Notes under the pieces: model-generated | The model's database searches: none | The model's input: only the letters and a program-made list of their open reading frames with translations | What the model was told of the DNA's origin: nothing | DNA from: SIG452 sp045656345 | Lineage (GTDB): Bacteria; Bacillota; Clostridia; UMGS1840 | Reading direction: 5' to 3' | Assembly: GCA_045656345.1 (NCBI GenBank) | Contig: JAZOQZ010000054.1 | Location: 1 to 7,896 of the forward strand | Length of the DNA: 7,896 nt | Made by a program: the position numbers and the translations under genes | In this document: piece by piece, positions 1-6,518 of the stretch | Numbering within the stretch: position 1 is the first letter of the stretch | Layout of the letters: each line of letters starts with the position of its first letter

Positions 1-843
1 TAAGAAAATTCCAAAAACCCCGAACACGGACGGGATTTCTCCAAAACATACTGCCCCTGTTAAGGTTGCCACCACCGGTTCTGCCGTGGCAATCACCGAG
101 GCTTTGGCAGGGGGAGTTTTTTCTAATCCTTTGGTATAGCAATAATAAGCGGCGGCACCTGTGATGATGCCATATACCAGAAGAAGCCAGATGCTTTCGG
201 GAGAAGCGCTCAGTAGTTCCACCGTGTGAGAGGGCGTGATTAAAAAGAAAGAGCCTATCGTTGCCACTAAAAAGGTGTAGGTGATAACGGTTAGGGTATC
301 ATATTTTTTTAAGGAGAATTTGGCGAAAATGGAGTAAAGGGCATAGCCAAATCCTGCACCAAGTCCCCAAAGAAGTCCCTCAGCGGAAATAGCACCACCG
401 CCGTCTAACACGCCTGACACCGCCACGCATCCCAAAAATGCCAACACAAGTGCCAGTAACTTTCCACGGGTGATTTTTTCCCGAAAGAAGATGCCAGACA
501 TTCCCATCACAAAAAAGGGTGCGGTATAAAGTAAAATTGCTGCCACCGACAAGGACGAAAACTTCATCGCTTCAAAATAGCAGAAATTAAACAGCACAAA
601 ACTGAAAAAACCTGTCCCGATAAAATAGCCGATATGCTTTGGCTTGATTTTTAATTTTTTCGGGTTGGTGATCAGCAGTAACAACACCAGGCTTACCGCA
701 GTAATCAGTGACCGCAGTGCCACAAGCTCTGCCGAGGTGAAGCCGTAGGGAGTTAGGTATTTCACAAATAATCCGATAATTCCCCAAAACACGGCGGCTA
801 AGAGAATCATCATGGTTGATAAAGATTTCATTTTTTTCATCAT
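1..843 (-). CDS. EamA/DMT family transporter, 3' end cut by window edge
   Basis: This is an inner-membrane permease of the drug/metabolite transporter superfamily; the substrate cannot be told from sequence. The reading frame is open from ATG at 843 to base 1 (281 codons, no stop), so the last residues, probably 10-25, lie outside the window. The protein shows two EamA repeats, about residues 11-143 and 157-281, each made of five or so hydrophobic helices. Typical signs are the early AAVFWGIIGLFVKYL helix, ILLYTAPFFV in the middle of repeat 1, and the second-repeat motif TAEPVVATLTGAVCFGE near residues 253-269, which matches the conserved family ending. The start codon directly abuts the TAA stop of the flavoprotein gene and has no clear Shine-Dalgarno sequence, so translation is probably coupled to that gene. 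ATG codons at 840 and 831 are in-frame alternatives. Family assignment is firm; function beyond export or import of a small metabolite is unknown. Confidence 0.9.
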   Translation of the reverse strand, partial: MMKKMKSLSTMMILLAAVFWGIIGLFVKYLTPYGFTSAELVALRSLITAVSLVLLLLITNPKKLKIKPKHIGYFIGTGFFSFVLFNFCYFEAMKFSSLSVAAILLYTAPFFVMGMSGIFFREKITRGKLLALVLAFLGCVAVSGVLDGGGAISAEGLLWGLGAGFGYALYSIFAKFSLKKYDTLTVITYTFLVATIGSFFLITPSHTVELLSASPESIWLLLVYGIITGAAAYYCYTKGLEKTPPAKASVIATAEPVVATLTGAVCFGEIPSVFGVFGIFL

Positions 844-2418
844 TTATACAAAGGGTTTAAATTGTTCCATAATTTTCACAGCGATTTTCATACCGTCAAC
901 AGCGGCAGACACGATGCCACCTGCGTAACCTGCACCTTCTCCGCAAGGATACAAGCCAACTGCCTTGTCTGATTGGAGTGTTTCATTACGGTTGATGCGT
1001 AAGGGAGAGGAAGTTCGGGTTTCCACCCCGGTGAACACACATCCTTCTTCCAAAAAGCCGGGCATTTTCTTTTGGAAGGCAAACAGTCCTTCTTTTAAGG
1101 AATCGGTGATAAAGGAAGGGAAGAGCTTTTGAAAGTCTACCTCGGTTACTCCTAAGGAATAGGTGGGTTCGGGATAGGCACCTTTTGGTGTGACACCTGT
1201 AAAATCAAAGGACGTACTAAAGGGGGCACGGTTATTGGCGCCTGCCAGCTGATACGCCGTTTTTTCTAAGTTTTCAATAAAATGGAGTCCGTCAAAGAGC
1301 CCGTCTCCAAAATCTTCGGGGGAAACGGACACGCAAAGGGCGGAATTGGAATTTTTGCCGTCACGGGCAAGATAGCTCATGCCGTTTACCAAAATGGATT
1401 CTTCTTCCGACTGGCTGGGCACCACCACACCACCGGGACACATACAGAAGCTATACGCCGTGTGCCCATTCTGACAGTGATGGAATACCTGATAGTCTGC
1501 CGCACCCAAGTTTGGATGCCCTGCAAAGGAGCCGTATTGAATGGTATCAATCACCGAACGAAAATGCTCCACCCTTGCTCCCACGGAGAAAGGCTTTTGC
1601 GACAGCGAGATTCCTTTTTTGTGCAATAGATGATACACATCTTTTGCACTGTGTCCCGTTGCCAACACCACCACCGATGCGGGGATGGTTTCGGTATCAT
1701 TCACAGTGACAGAAGTGATTTTTCCGTTGGTTAAGCTAATGTCAGAGAGATGGGTGTTGAACCGAAATTCTCCTCCCAACAAAATAATTTCTTCTCGCAG
1801 GCTCTTTACGCAGGTTCTTAGTTTATCGGTGCCGATATGGGGTTTTGCCTGATAGGCAAGATGGGGTAAGTCGCTGTGCTTTGCAAGTAGGCGCACCACC
1901 TCTGCGGAAAGCGGGTCGTTAATGCGGGTGGTCAGCTTTCCGTCGGAAAATGCACCTGCACCACCTTCGCCAAACTGCACGTTGGATTCTTTGTTTAAGG
2001 GTTTTCCCGAAAAAAAGCCGTCCACGGTTTTCACTCGTTCGTCGATAGGTTCTCCACGCTCCAGCACAATAGGTGCATAGCCGTTTTTCGCCAGTAAATA
2101 GGCACAAAAAAGACCGCCCGGACCTGCACCCACCACCACGGGGCGATGGAGAAGCTTATCTTCTCCAAAGGAGAAGGACAGCTTTTTTTCTTGGAACGGA
2201 GCGGTTTTTTTCTTGATTTTTGGCGGGATTTTATCATTTTCCACCAAAAAGGTATATACAAAACAGATGTCCTCTTTTTTGCGGGCATCTACCGATTTTT
2301 TATAAACAGAAACTTTCCCACGGGGAAAATAAGTGTTTTTAAGATAGGAAATTGCCTCGTCATCCGTATAACTGACAGGCAGCTTCATATCCTTTACCAA
2401 AAATAGCAAAGAGCTCAT
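844..2418 (-). CDS. COG2509-type FAD-dependent dehydrogenase (uncharacterised flavoprotein)
   Basis: This is a soluble, probably cytoplasmic, flavin-dependent oxidoreductase of 524 residues with unknown substrate. An N-terminal region of about 90 residues precedes the Rossmann dinucleotide-binding motif VVVGAGPGG (residues 94-102), which leads to the acidic strand end IVLERG. Further family marks are the Gly-rich block FGEGGAGAFSDGKLTTR at about 149-165, the ATGHSA motif at 253-258 (the second FAD-contact strand), and the C-terminal CGEGAGYAGGIVSAAVDG at about 492-509, which closes the flavin site. These blocks together match the COG2509 group rather than glutathione-reductase-type enzymes. 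The frame is open 30 nt further upstream, but ATG 2418 is chosen because GGAGGA lies 9 nt before it and because it gives a 4-base ATGA overlap with the tadA stop. The gene is therefore translationally coupled to tadA and in turn abuts the transporter gene. No cysteine-pair active site is evident. Confidence 0.88.
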   Translation of the reverse strand: MSSLLFLVKDMKLPVSYTDDEAISYLKNTYFPRGKVSVYKKSVDARKKEDICFVYTFLVENDKIPPKIKKKTAPFQEKKLSFSFGEDKLLHRPVVVGAGPGGLFCAYLLAKNGYAPIVLERGEPIDERVKTVDGFFSGKPLNKESNVQFGEGGAGAFSDGKLTTRINDPLSAEVVRLLAKHSDLPHLAYQAKPHIGTDKLRTCVKSLREEIILLGGEFRFNTHLSDISLTNGKITSVTVNDTETIPASVVVLATGHSAKDVYHLLHKKGISLSQKPFSVGARVEHFRSVIDTIQYGSFAGHPNLGAADYQVFHHCQNGHTAYSFCMCPGGVVVPSQSEEESILVNGMSYLARDGKNSNSALCVSVSPEDFGDGLFDGLHFIENLEKTAYQLAGANNRAPFSTSFDFTGVTPKGAYPEPTYSLGVTEVDFQKLFPSFITDSLKEGLFAFQKKMPGFLEEGCVFTGVETRTSSPLRINRNETLQSDKAVGLYPCGEGAGYAGGIVSAAVDGMKIAVKIMEQFKPFV

Positions 2419-2840
2419 TGGAAAAATTCCTCCAGTAAGGTTTTGCATTCTTTTTCCATAATGCCCCCGTAGGTTTCGGGAACATGGTTGATTTTATGAA
2501 GATAGCCTAATTTTTCAATATATTCCATAGCGCCGTATTTGGTGTCATAACAACCGAAATACACCCGCTTCACTCTGGCATTGACGGTAGCGCCAAAGCA
2601 CATTAAACACGGCTCCTTGGTCACATATAATTCGCAGTCCTCCAAATAGGTGGTGCCAAGCTTTTTAAGAGCTTTCTCAATCACCAAAAGCTCTGCGTGG
2701 CAGATACCGTTTTGCGCCACACATTCATTGTGGGCGGTGGCGATTACTTCTTTATTTTTCACCAACACGGCACCCACAGGGACTTCGTTGGGGTCTTTTT
2801 TGGCTTCTTCTATGGCAAGGAGCATAAATTCGTTTTTCAT
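2415..2840 (-). CDS. tadA: tRNA-specific adenosine-34 deaminase TadA
   Basis: This zinc-dependent deaminase converts adenosine to inosine at the wobble position of tRNA-Arg(ACG). Its 141 residues form one cytidine/deoxycytidylate deaminase-fold domain. The catalytic and zinc motifs are intact: HAE at residues 48-50 (zinc ligand His48, proton shuttle Glu50) and PCLMC at 77-81 (zinc ligands Cys78 and Cys81). Also present are the PVGAVLV strand near 21-27, Asn38 at the place of the conserved loop Asn, and a C-terminal CKTLLEEFF helix as in TadA. Two usually conserved stretches differ: the normal DPTAHAE reads QNGICHAE, and the GAAGSL stretch reads GAMEYI. It is thus a divergent TadA, or less likely a related base deaminase. 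The gene starts 4 nt after the U32 stop. AGAGGAG at 2853-2859 lies 12 nt from the ATG, a longer spacing than usual. The TGA stop overlaps the next ATG. Confidence 0.85.
   Translation of the reverse strand: MKNEFMLLAIEEAKKDPNEVPVGAVLVKNKEVIATAHNECVAQNGICHAELLVIEKALKKLGTTYLEDCELYVTKEPCLMCFGATVNARVKRVYFGCYDTKYGAMEYIEKLGYLHKINHVPETYGGIMEKECKTLLEEFFQ
2428..2433 (-). promoter_or_regulatory. Shine-Dalgarno GGAGGA that sets the flavoprotein start
   Basis: On the minus strand GGAGGA is followed by a 9-nt spacer and ATG at 2418. It lies inside the last codons of tadA. It supports the start at 2418 over the in-frame ATG at 2448, which would overlap tadA by 34 bases. Confidence 0.85.
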
Positions 2841-2844
2841 TTTT

Positions 2845-4914
2845 TTAGTATGCTCCTCTGTAATAATGACCTCTGGTATAGCGGGTTAAGGGATTCTGCT
2901 CCATTTTAAAGGAATGAATAATTTCCTGCACCTGCGCTTTATTTTCTCTGAAGAAATGAAGTCTCACACAGCCAATCCCTGCCGCACGAAGATCATTTAA
3001 CTTATCCGACATCATAATGGGATAGGGATTATAAATGGCATTCTGAGAGCAGTTTTCGCAGGCGATGATAAATTCCTCGCCTTTTCTGTCTTTCATCACC
3101 AAATCATTGGGATTACATTTGCCGCGGATGTTGGATTTAATGCAGGATTTTGTAATCATCAAGGGAATCTGACCGTATCCCAATACGGTTAACTCTGCTG
3201 AATCACTCAGAATGTTTTTCACATTCTTTAAGTTTGCTTCCACGGAGGCGGTGATGTTCTTTGCTCCGTGCTCCTCTAAGTATTGGGCACTCAAAGAATT
3301 GGTCACATTCAAGGTGTAATCACAATAAAGATTGTATTTGCCAGAATCAAAGGCATTCATATAGCCGATGTTGCCAACCAGAATATCGGTAATTTCGGGA
3401 TGTTTGGTTAAAAAGGCACGGGATTTTGAAATCTGTTTGTCGGTGGCAATTCGTTCGCACCAAAGACCCACATTTTCAAGTTCACCGTATTTTTCGATAT
3501 ATTCTTCAATCACGTCTGCTTTGGCAAATACCAGCTTGTCCCAACATTCTCTCACCCATTTTAGCTGAAACGCGGTGGAAACGGTGCAATAATAGTCAAT
3601 TTCGTCGGTGGTTTTGCGCTTTCTCATCTGATAGGAATAGGGTTCAATATGCCGTTCAAATTGGAATAAGCTGTCCAAATAAGCACCGATTTCACGGCGG
3701 ATGGCATTCATCTGAGAAACACTTAAGAACAGAGGAGTTTCGTCTGCTAAAATAATTTCAATTTCTTCAAAACAGAAGGTTTCATTGCCTGTTTTGGAAA
3801 GCTGATCAATGAGCTTTTCACGGGTTAAAGGCGCATTTTGCGCCAGCTGCGGACAAATATCCACGGTGAACGGATAGGATTCTTCCTCGTCCAGCCATAA
3901 CTCTGCCTGCACAGGTTTATCCAATTCCAAAAACAGAGAAACCGACACGGGAATCTGAGAAAATTCACGGTCACGGTTTAAAATCTGGTCATAGTAACGC
4001 TCCATTTTTTTGGTTTCTCTGGAGTAGGGATTCTCATTTTTATAAAAATTAAAGAGATTTTTATCGGTAATACCGTCATAGTAGGCAGGTGTGTAACCGC
4101 CACGGTTAAATGAGGCTTCAATAATGGCGTAATCTTCTTCGCTCACTTCCCCTGAATCCAAGGCACGGCGATACACGTCGGTGATAGCGGCAGTGTAATA
4201 TTTGCTCTTTAATCTGCCCTCTAATTTAATCACATCCACGCCTATTTCTTCCAGCTCAGGCAGATAGTCTACGAGCATTAAATCCTTAGGAGAAATGAGA
4301 GCTCCTTTTTTCTGCTGAGTTTCATAGAACATACGGCAGGGCTGAGCACATTTGCCACGGTTTCCGCTTCTTTCTCCGATAAAGCTGGACATTAAGCATT
4401 GCCCCGAATAGCACACACATAATGCACCGTGGGCAAACACTTCCACGTTTAAATCGGTTGCTTTTCTGATTTTTTCAATTTCAGCTCTGGATAATTCACG
4501 GGGGAGCACCACCGTGTCGAACCCTTCTTTTTCCAGGAGTTTTACCCCTGCCAGATTGTTTACGGTCATCTGGGTGGATGCCACAAGACGTAATTCGGGT
4601 GCAATTTTTTTCACAAGATTTGCCACGCCCCAGTCCTGCACAATCACCCCGTCTGCCAGGGAATTATAAATCACGTCAATGATTTTGGTAATCTGGGCAA
4701 TTTCATTATCGTAAACCAGCGTGTTTAAAGTCACAAAAACTTCTACTCCCCTTTTATGGCAGTAGAATACGGCATCTTTTAAACTTTCCTCGGTAAAATT
4801 TTCGGCGCCTGCTCTGGCGTTAAAGGAATCGAGTCCTAAATATACGGCATCCGCCCCCGTTTTTACGGCAGCGACCATAGATTCGTAGGAACCCGCAGGT
4901 GATAAAATCTTCAT
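2845..4914 (-). CDS. U32 family protein (peptidase U32-like), probable RNA hydroxylase
   Basis: This 689-residue cytoplasmic protein belongs to family U32, named as collagenase-like peptidases. The well-studied relatives are Fe-S proteins that hydroxylate nucleic acid (TrhP at tRNA U34, RlhA at 23S rRNA C2501) or act in ubiquinone hydroxylation (UbiU/UbiV). The N-terminal TIM-barrel-like domain starts MKILSPAGSYES. The U32 signature runs VEVFAHGALCVCYSGQC at about 157-173, followed by RGKCAQPC at 186-193; Cys166, Cys173, Cys189 and Cys193 are candidate Fe-S ligands. LEGRLKSKYY follows at 231-240. The long middle and C-terminal part (about 300-689), with a second cysteine set (591, 600, 619, 622) and an IYNPYPI segment, is larger than in TrhP (about 450 residues) and closer to the RlhA architecture. 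The start at 4914 is chosen over an upstream in-frame ATG (4986) because AAAGGAG lies 8 nt before it. It heads the tadA/FAD/DMT run. The choice between rRNA and tRNA substrate is not resolved. Confidence 0.85.
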   Translation of the reverse strand: MKILSPAGSYESMVAAVKTGADAVYLGLDSFNARAGAENFTEESLKDAVFYCHKRGVEVFVTLNTLVYDNEIAQITKIIDVIYNSLADGVIVQDWGVANLVKKIAPELRLVASTQMTVNNLAGVKLLEKEGFDTVVLPRELSRAEIEKIRKATDLNVEVFAHGALCVCYSGQCLMSSFIGERSGNRGKCAQPCRMFYETQQKKGALISPKDLMLVDYLPELEEIGVDVIKLEGRLKSKYYTAAITDVYRRALDSGEVSEEDYAIIEASFNRGGYTPAYYDGITDKNLFNFYKNENPYSRETKKMERYYDQILNRDREFSQIPVSVSLFLELDKPVQAELWLDEEESYPFTVDICPQLAQNAPLTREKLIDQLSKTGNETFCFEEIEIILADETPLFLSVSQMNAIRREIGAYLDSLFQFERHIEPYSYQMRKRKTTDEIDYYCTVSTAFQLKWVRECWDKLVFAKADVIEEYIEKYGELENVGLWCERIATDKQISKSRAFLTKHPEITDILVGNIGYMNAFDSGKYNLYCDYTLNVTNSLSAQYLEEHGAKNITASVEANLKNVKNILSDSAELTVLGYGQIPLMITKSCIKSNIRGKCNPNDLVMKDRKGEEFIIACENCSQNAIYNPYPIMMSDKLNDLRAAGIGCVRLHFFRENKAQVQEIIHSFKMEQNPLTRYTRGHYYRGAY

Positions 4915-4922
4915 AATTTGTA

Positions 4923-4929
4923 CTCCTTT
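4923..4929 (-). promoter_or_regulatory. Shine-Dalgarno AAAGGAG that sets the U32 start
   Basis: AAAGGAG on the minus strand precedes ATG 4914 by 8 nt. The protein from that ATG begins with the family-typical MKILSPAGSYES. The 24-codon upstream extension is translated palindromic-repeat DNA and resembles no part of the family. Confidence 0.85.
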
Positions 4930-4945
4930 ATAAGAGTGGCTCGTT

Positions 4946-5053
4946 AAAATATTCCAGATCGTTTCACTACGAACTAACCTCATCACTCGGCGTACCCAAT
5001 GTACGCCTTCGGATAACCCCTATGGGTTCGGTTTGTCCGTTCTGAAATATTTT
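4946..5053 (+). repeat. Palindromic element, copy 1 (two hairpins inside an outer stem)
   Basis: The outer stem is 4946-4958 with 5041-5053, 12 of 13 positions paired. The single C-A mismatch would be a G-U pair if the minus strand is transcribed. Inside it ACTAACC (4973-4979) can pair with GGTTTGT (5030-5036) with one mismatch. Hairpin a is GGCGTAC (4989-4995), loop CCAAT, GTACGCC (5001-5007). Hairpin b is AACCC (5015-5019), loop CTAT, GGGTT (5024-5028). The block 4982-5033 aligns closely to copy 2 in the same orientation. The structure ends 16 nt upstream of the U32 Shine-Dalgarno. Confidence 0.75.
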
Positions 5054-5098
5054 TCCTTCGCCTTGACTGTTTATGCGAAAGACTTGCTAAAACGCGCC

Positions 5099-5176
5099 TA
5101 ATGGGTGAACTTCACCACTCGCCGTACACTCGGTACGGCTTCGGGTAACCCCCTGCGGGGTTCAGTTTCCCCATTA
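5099..5176 (+). repeat. Palindromic element, copy 2 (direct copy of copy 1)
   Basis: The outer stem is TAATGGGTGAAC (5099-5110) with GTTTCCCCATTA (5165-5176): ten Watson-Crick pairs, one G-T and one mismatch. Hairpin a is GCCGTAC (5121-5127), loop ACTCG, GTACGGC (5133-5139). Hairpin b is AACCCC (5147-5152), loop CTGC, GGGGTT (5157-5162). Relative to copy 1, the second pair of hairpin a changed from G-C to C-G on both sides and hairpin b gained a G-C pair, so pairing is kept while sequence changes. Confidence 0.75.
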
Positions 5177-5184
5177 TCCATCGT

Positions 5185-5212
5185 TTTATCTGCATCTTGT
5201 ATGACTAATCAA
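5185..5212 (-). promoter_or_regulatory. Possible weak promoter for the U32/tadA unit
   Basis: On the minus strand TTGATT (5207-5212) is followed after 16 nt by GATAAA (5185-5190), each matching four of six consensus positions. It lies in the linker between elements 2 and 3 and would give a long leader containing copies 2 and 1. The match is weak and chance occurrence is quite possible. Confidence 0.25.
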
Positions 5213-5226
5213 TATTGTATAAGAAG

Positions 5227-5332
5227 CGATGAGTAAATCGCCGAGAAGGAACAAACCAAACCCGAAGCTGTACTTTGTGTACTGCGAGCGGTGCGGTTTG
5301 TTTCTAACATCGTGTTCTCGGTGATTTTATCG
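5227..5332 (-). repeat. Palindromic element, copy 3 (inverted relative to copies 1 and 2)
   Basis: The outer stem is 5235-5247 with 5315-5327, 13 pairs including one G-T. It can be extended by CGAT 5227-5230 with ATCG 5329-5332 across an internal loop. The middle stem is AACAAACC (5250-5257) with GGTTTGTT (5295-5302). The apical stem is GC-T-GTAC (5267-5273), loop TTTGT, GTAC-T-GC (5279-5285), with a T-T mismatch. Read on the minus strand the core becomes CTCGCAGTAC, 5-nt loop, GTACAGCTTCGGG, which matches the core of copies 1 and 2. It lacks the second AACCC/GGGTT hairpin. It begins directly after the thiI stop codon. Confidence 0.7.
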
Positions 5333-5334
5333 AG

Positions 5335-6507
5335 CTATAAATCTTCGGCTGAGATGTGGATTCTTTCAATATTCTTAACCGCTTCCTCAATCAAAGCATC
5401 CATATCTAATTTCTGTTCCTCAAAAATCACATCTTTTACCCGAGGATGCAGTTTCGGATGCTTGGGTGTAAACACGGTGCAGCAGTCTTCATAAGGTAAA
5501 ATGGAGGTTTCAAATGCTTCCATTTTTCGGGAAATTTCGGTGATTTCGGTCTTGTCCATCCCGATTAGGGGGCGAAACACAGGAATATCCACCGCTGAAT
5601 TGGTCACCTGAAGACCCTCAATGGTCTGACTTGCCACCTGACCTAAGCTTTCCCCGGTTACCAATGCACCGCAGTTGTTATCTTGCGCCACACGCTGGGA
5701 AATCTTCATCATAAAGCGGCGCATAACCAAGGTCATCATATCTTCACGGCATTTTTCCCCGATTGCCAACTGAATATCGGTAAAAGGCACCACGTGAAGA
5801 CGGTAGGGGCCTGTGTATTTTGCAATGATTCTTGCTAAGGTGATAACCTTTTGTTTGGCACGTTCTGAGGTGTAGGGATAGGAATAAAAATGAACGGCTT
5901 CTAATTTTAAGCCTCGTTTTGCCATCATAAACCCTGCCACGGGACTGTCGATACCGCCTGATAACAGCAGAACACCACGTCCCCCTGTGCCAACAGGTAA
6001 TCCACCGTGACATTCTTCTTTTTCAAAGTAGATGTAGGCACCTTTTTCACGCACCTCCACCATCACCTGAATGTCGGGGTTTTTCACATTTACGGTTAAA
6101 TTTTCAATATTGTCGTGCAAAAATCCGCCCAGTTCCTGACAAATGGCAGGAGAATTTAGGGGGAATGTTTTGTCTGCGCGTTTTGCTTCCACCTTAAAGG
6201 TTTTGCCTGTGAGTTTATCACGCAAAAGTTTTAAAGCATCTTTTTTAATAATTTCCATATCCTTTTCGGTCTGATACACCACGGAAACGGATTTTAAGCC
6301 AAACACATTTTTGGCCTTTTCCAACATATCGTAGAAATCGGCATCATCGTTAGGCTCCATATAAATGGCAGACTGATGAATGGAAACGGACTTTAACAGT
6401 CCTTTTAACTGATTTCTGATATTTTTTAACAGTTGGTCTTCAAAATTTCTGCGGTTTAAGCCTTTTAAAGCCAGCTCGCCGCATTTTCCAAGCAATAATT
6501 TACGCAT
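5335..6507 (-). CDS. thiI: tRNA 4-thiouridine synthase / sulfurtransferase ThiI
   Basis: ThiI activates U8 of tRNA with ATP and inserts sulfur to give 4-thiouridine; in many bacteria it also supplies sulfur for the thiamine thiazole ring. The 390-residue protein has an N-terminal ferredoxin-like/THUMP region (about 1-165, opening KLLLGKCGELALKGLNRRNF) that binds tRNA. An adenylation domain follows with the PP-loop motif SGGIDS at 183-188. GALVTGESLGQVASQT lies at about 280-295, and LPYEDCCTVFTPKHP at about 337-351 contains the conserved Cys pair 342-343 (one the likely sulfur-transfer residue). There is no C-terminal rhodanese domain, which is usual for Firmicutes ThiI (about 390-400 residues). 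The start at 6507 is supported by TAAGGAG 7 nt upstream, which overlaps the stop of the membrane-protein gene, so the two are cotranscribed. No cysteine desulfurase gene, a common thiI neighbour, is adjacent. Its TAG stop runs straight into palindromic element 3. Confidence 0.95.
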   Translation of the reverse strand: MRKLLLGKCGELALKGLNRRNFEDQLLKNIRNQLKGLLKSVSIHQSAIYMEPNDDADFYDMLEKAKNVFGLKSVSVVYQTEKDMEIIKKDALKLLRDKLTGKTFKVEAKRADKTFPLNSPAICQELGGFLHDNIENLTVNVKNPDIQVMVEVREKGAYIYFEKEECHGGLPVGTGGRGVLLLSGGIDSPVAGFMMAKRGLKLEAVHFYSYPYTSERAKQKVITLARIIAKYTGPYRLHVVPFTDIQLAIGEKCREDMMTLVMRRFMMKISQRVAQDNNCGALVTGESLGQVASQTIEGLQVTNSAVDIPVFRPLIGMDKTEITEISRKMEAFETSILPYEDCCTVFTPKHPKLHPRVKDVIFEEQKLDMDALIEEAVKNIERIHISAEDL

Positions 6508-6518
6508 AAAAATGCTCC

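Larger units (their letters stand above)
4915..5334. other. 420-bp intergenic region filled with palindromic elements
   Basis: This is the only stretch longer than 300 bases without a gene. It holds no convincing ORF on either strand, no tRNA and no insertion-sequence gene. Almost all of it is accounted for by three hairpin-rich units, at 4946-5053, 5099-5176 and about 5227-5332. A linker between units 1 and 2 has a small inverted repeat (TTCGC 5057-5061 with GCGAA 5075-5079). A linker at 5177-5226 holds a weak possible minus-strand promoter. No hairpin is followed by a clear run of T on the minus strand, so none is an obvious intrinsic terminator for thiI. The region separates the thiI block from the U32/tadA block. 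Confidence 0.8.

Noticed and set aside
1282..1709. Open frames on the plus strand inside the flavoprotein gene
   Set aside because: They are antisense shadows of a well-supported conserved gene, with no ribosome binding site or recognisable protein.
2419..2448. Flavoprotein start at 2448
   Set aside because: GGAGGA 9 nt before ATG 2418 and the ATGA overlap with tadA make the later start much more likely.
3368..3755. Plus-strand open frames inside the U32 gene
   Set aside because: They are antisense to a conserved coding region, with protein composition unlike real genes.
4915..4986. N-terminal extension of the U32 protein by 24 codons
   Set aside because: The extra codons translate palindromic element copy 1, and a strong Shine-Dalgarno sits before the internal ATG at 4914, where family homology begins.
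5064..5092. Plus-strand promoter starting with TTGACT
   Set aside because: There is no good -10 box and no plus-strand gene downstream.
5099..5176. tRNA-like cloverleaf
   Set aside because: Copy 2 has an outer stem with two internal hairpins, but arm lengths and invariant tRNA bases (T-loop, D-loop, anticodon arm) do not fit.
4946..5332. CRISPR array
   Set aside because: The three units are palindromic, differ in length and orientation, and are not separated by regular spacers.
4915..5334. TPP or other known riboswitch ahead of the U32 gene
   Set aside because: No TPP-type conserved blocks or other riboswitch cores familiar to me are present; the repeats explain the structure better.
5291..5494. 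Plus-strand open frame across the thiI 3' end and element 3
   Set aside because: It begins inside the palindrome and then runs antisense to thiI; no ribosome binding site or homology.
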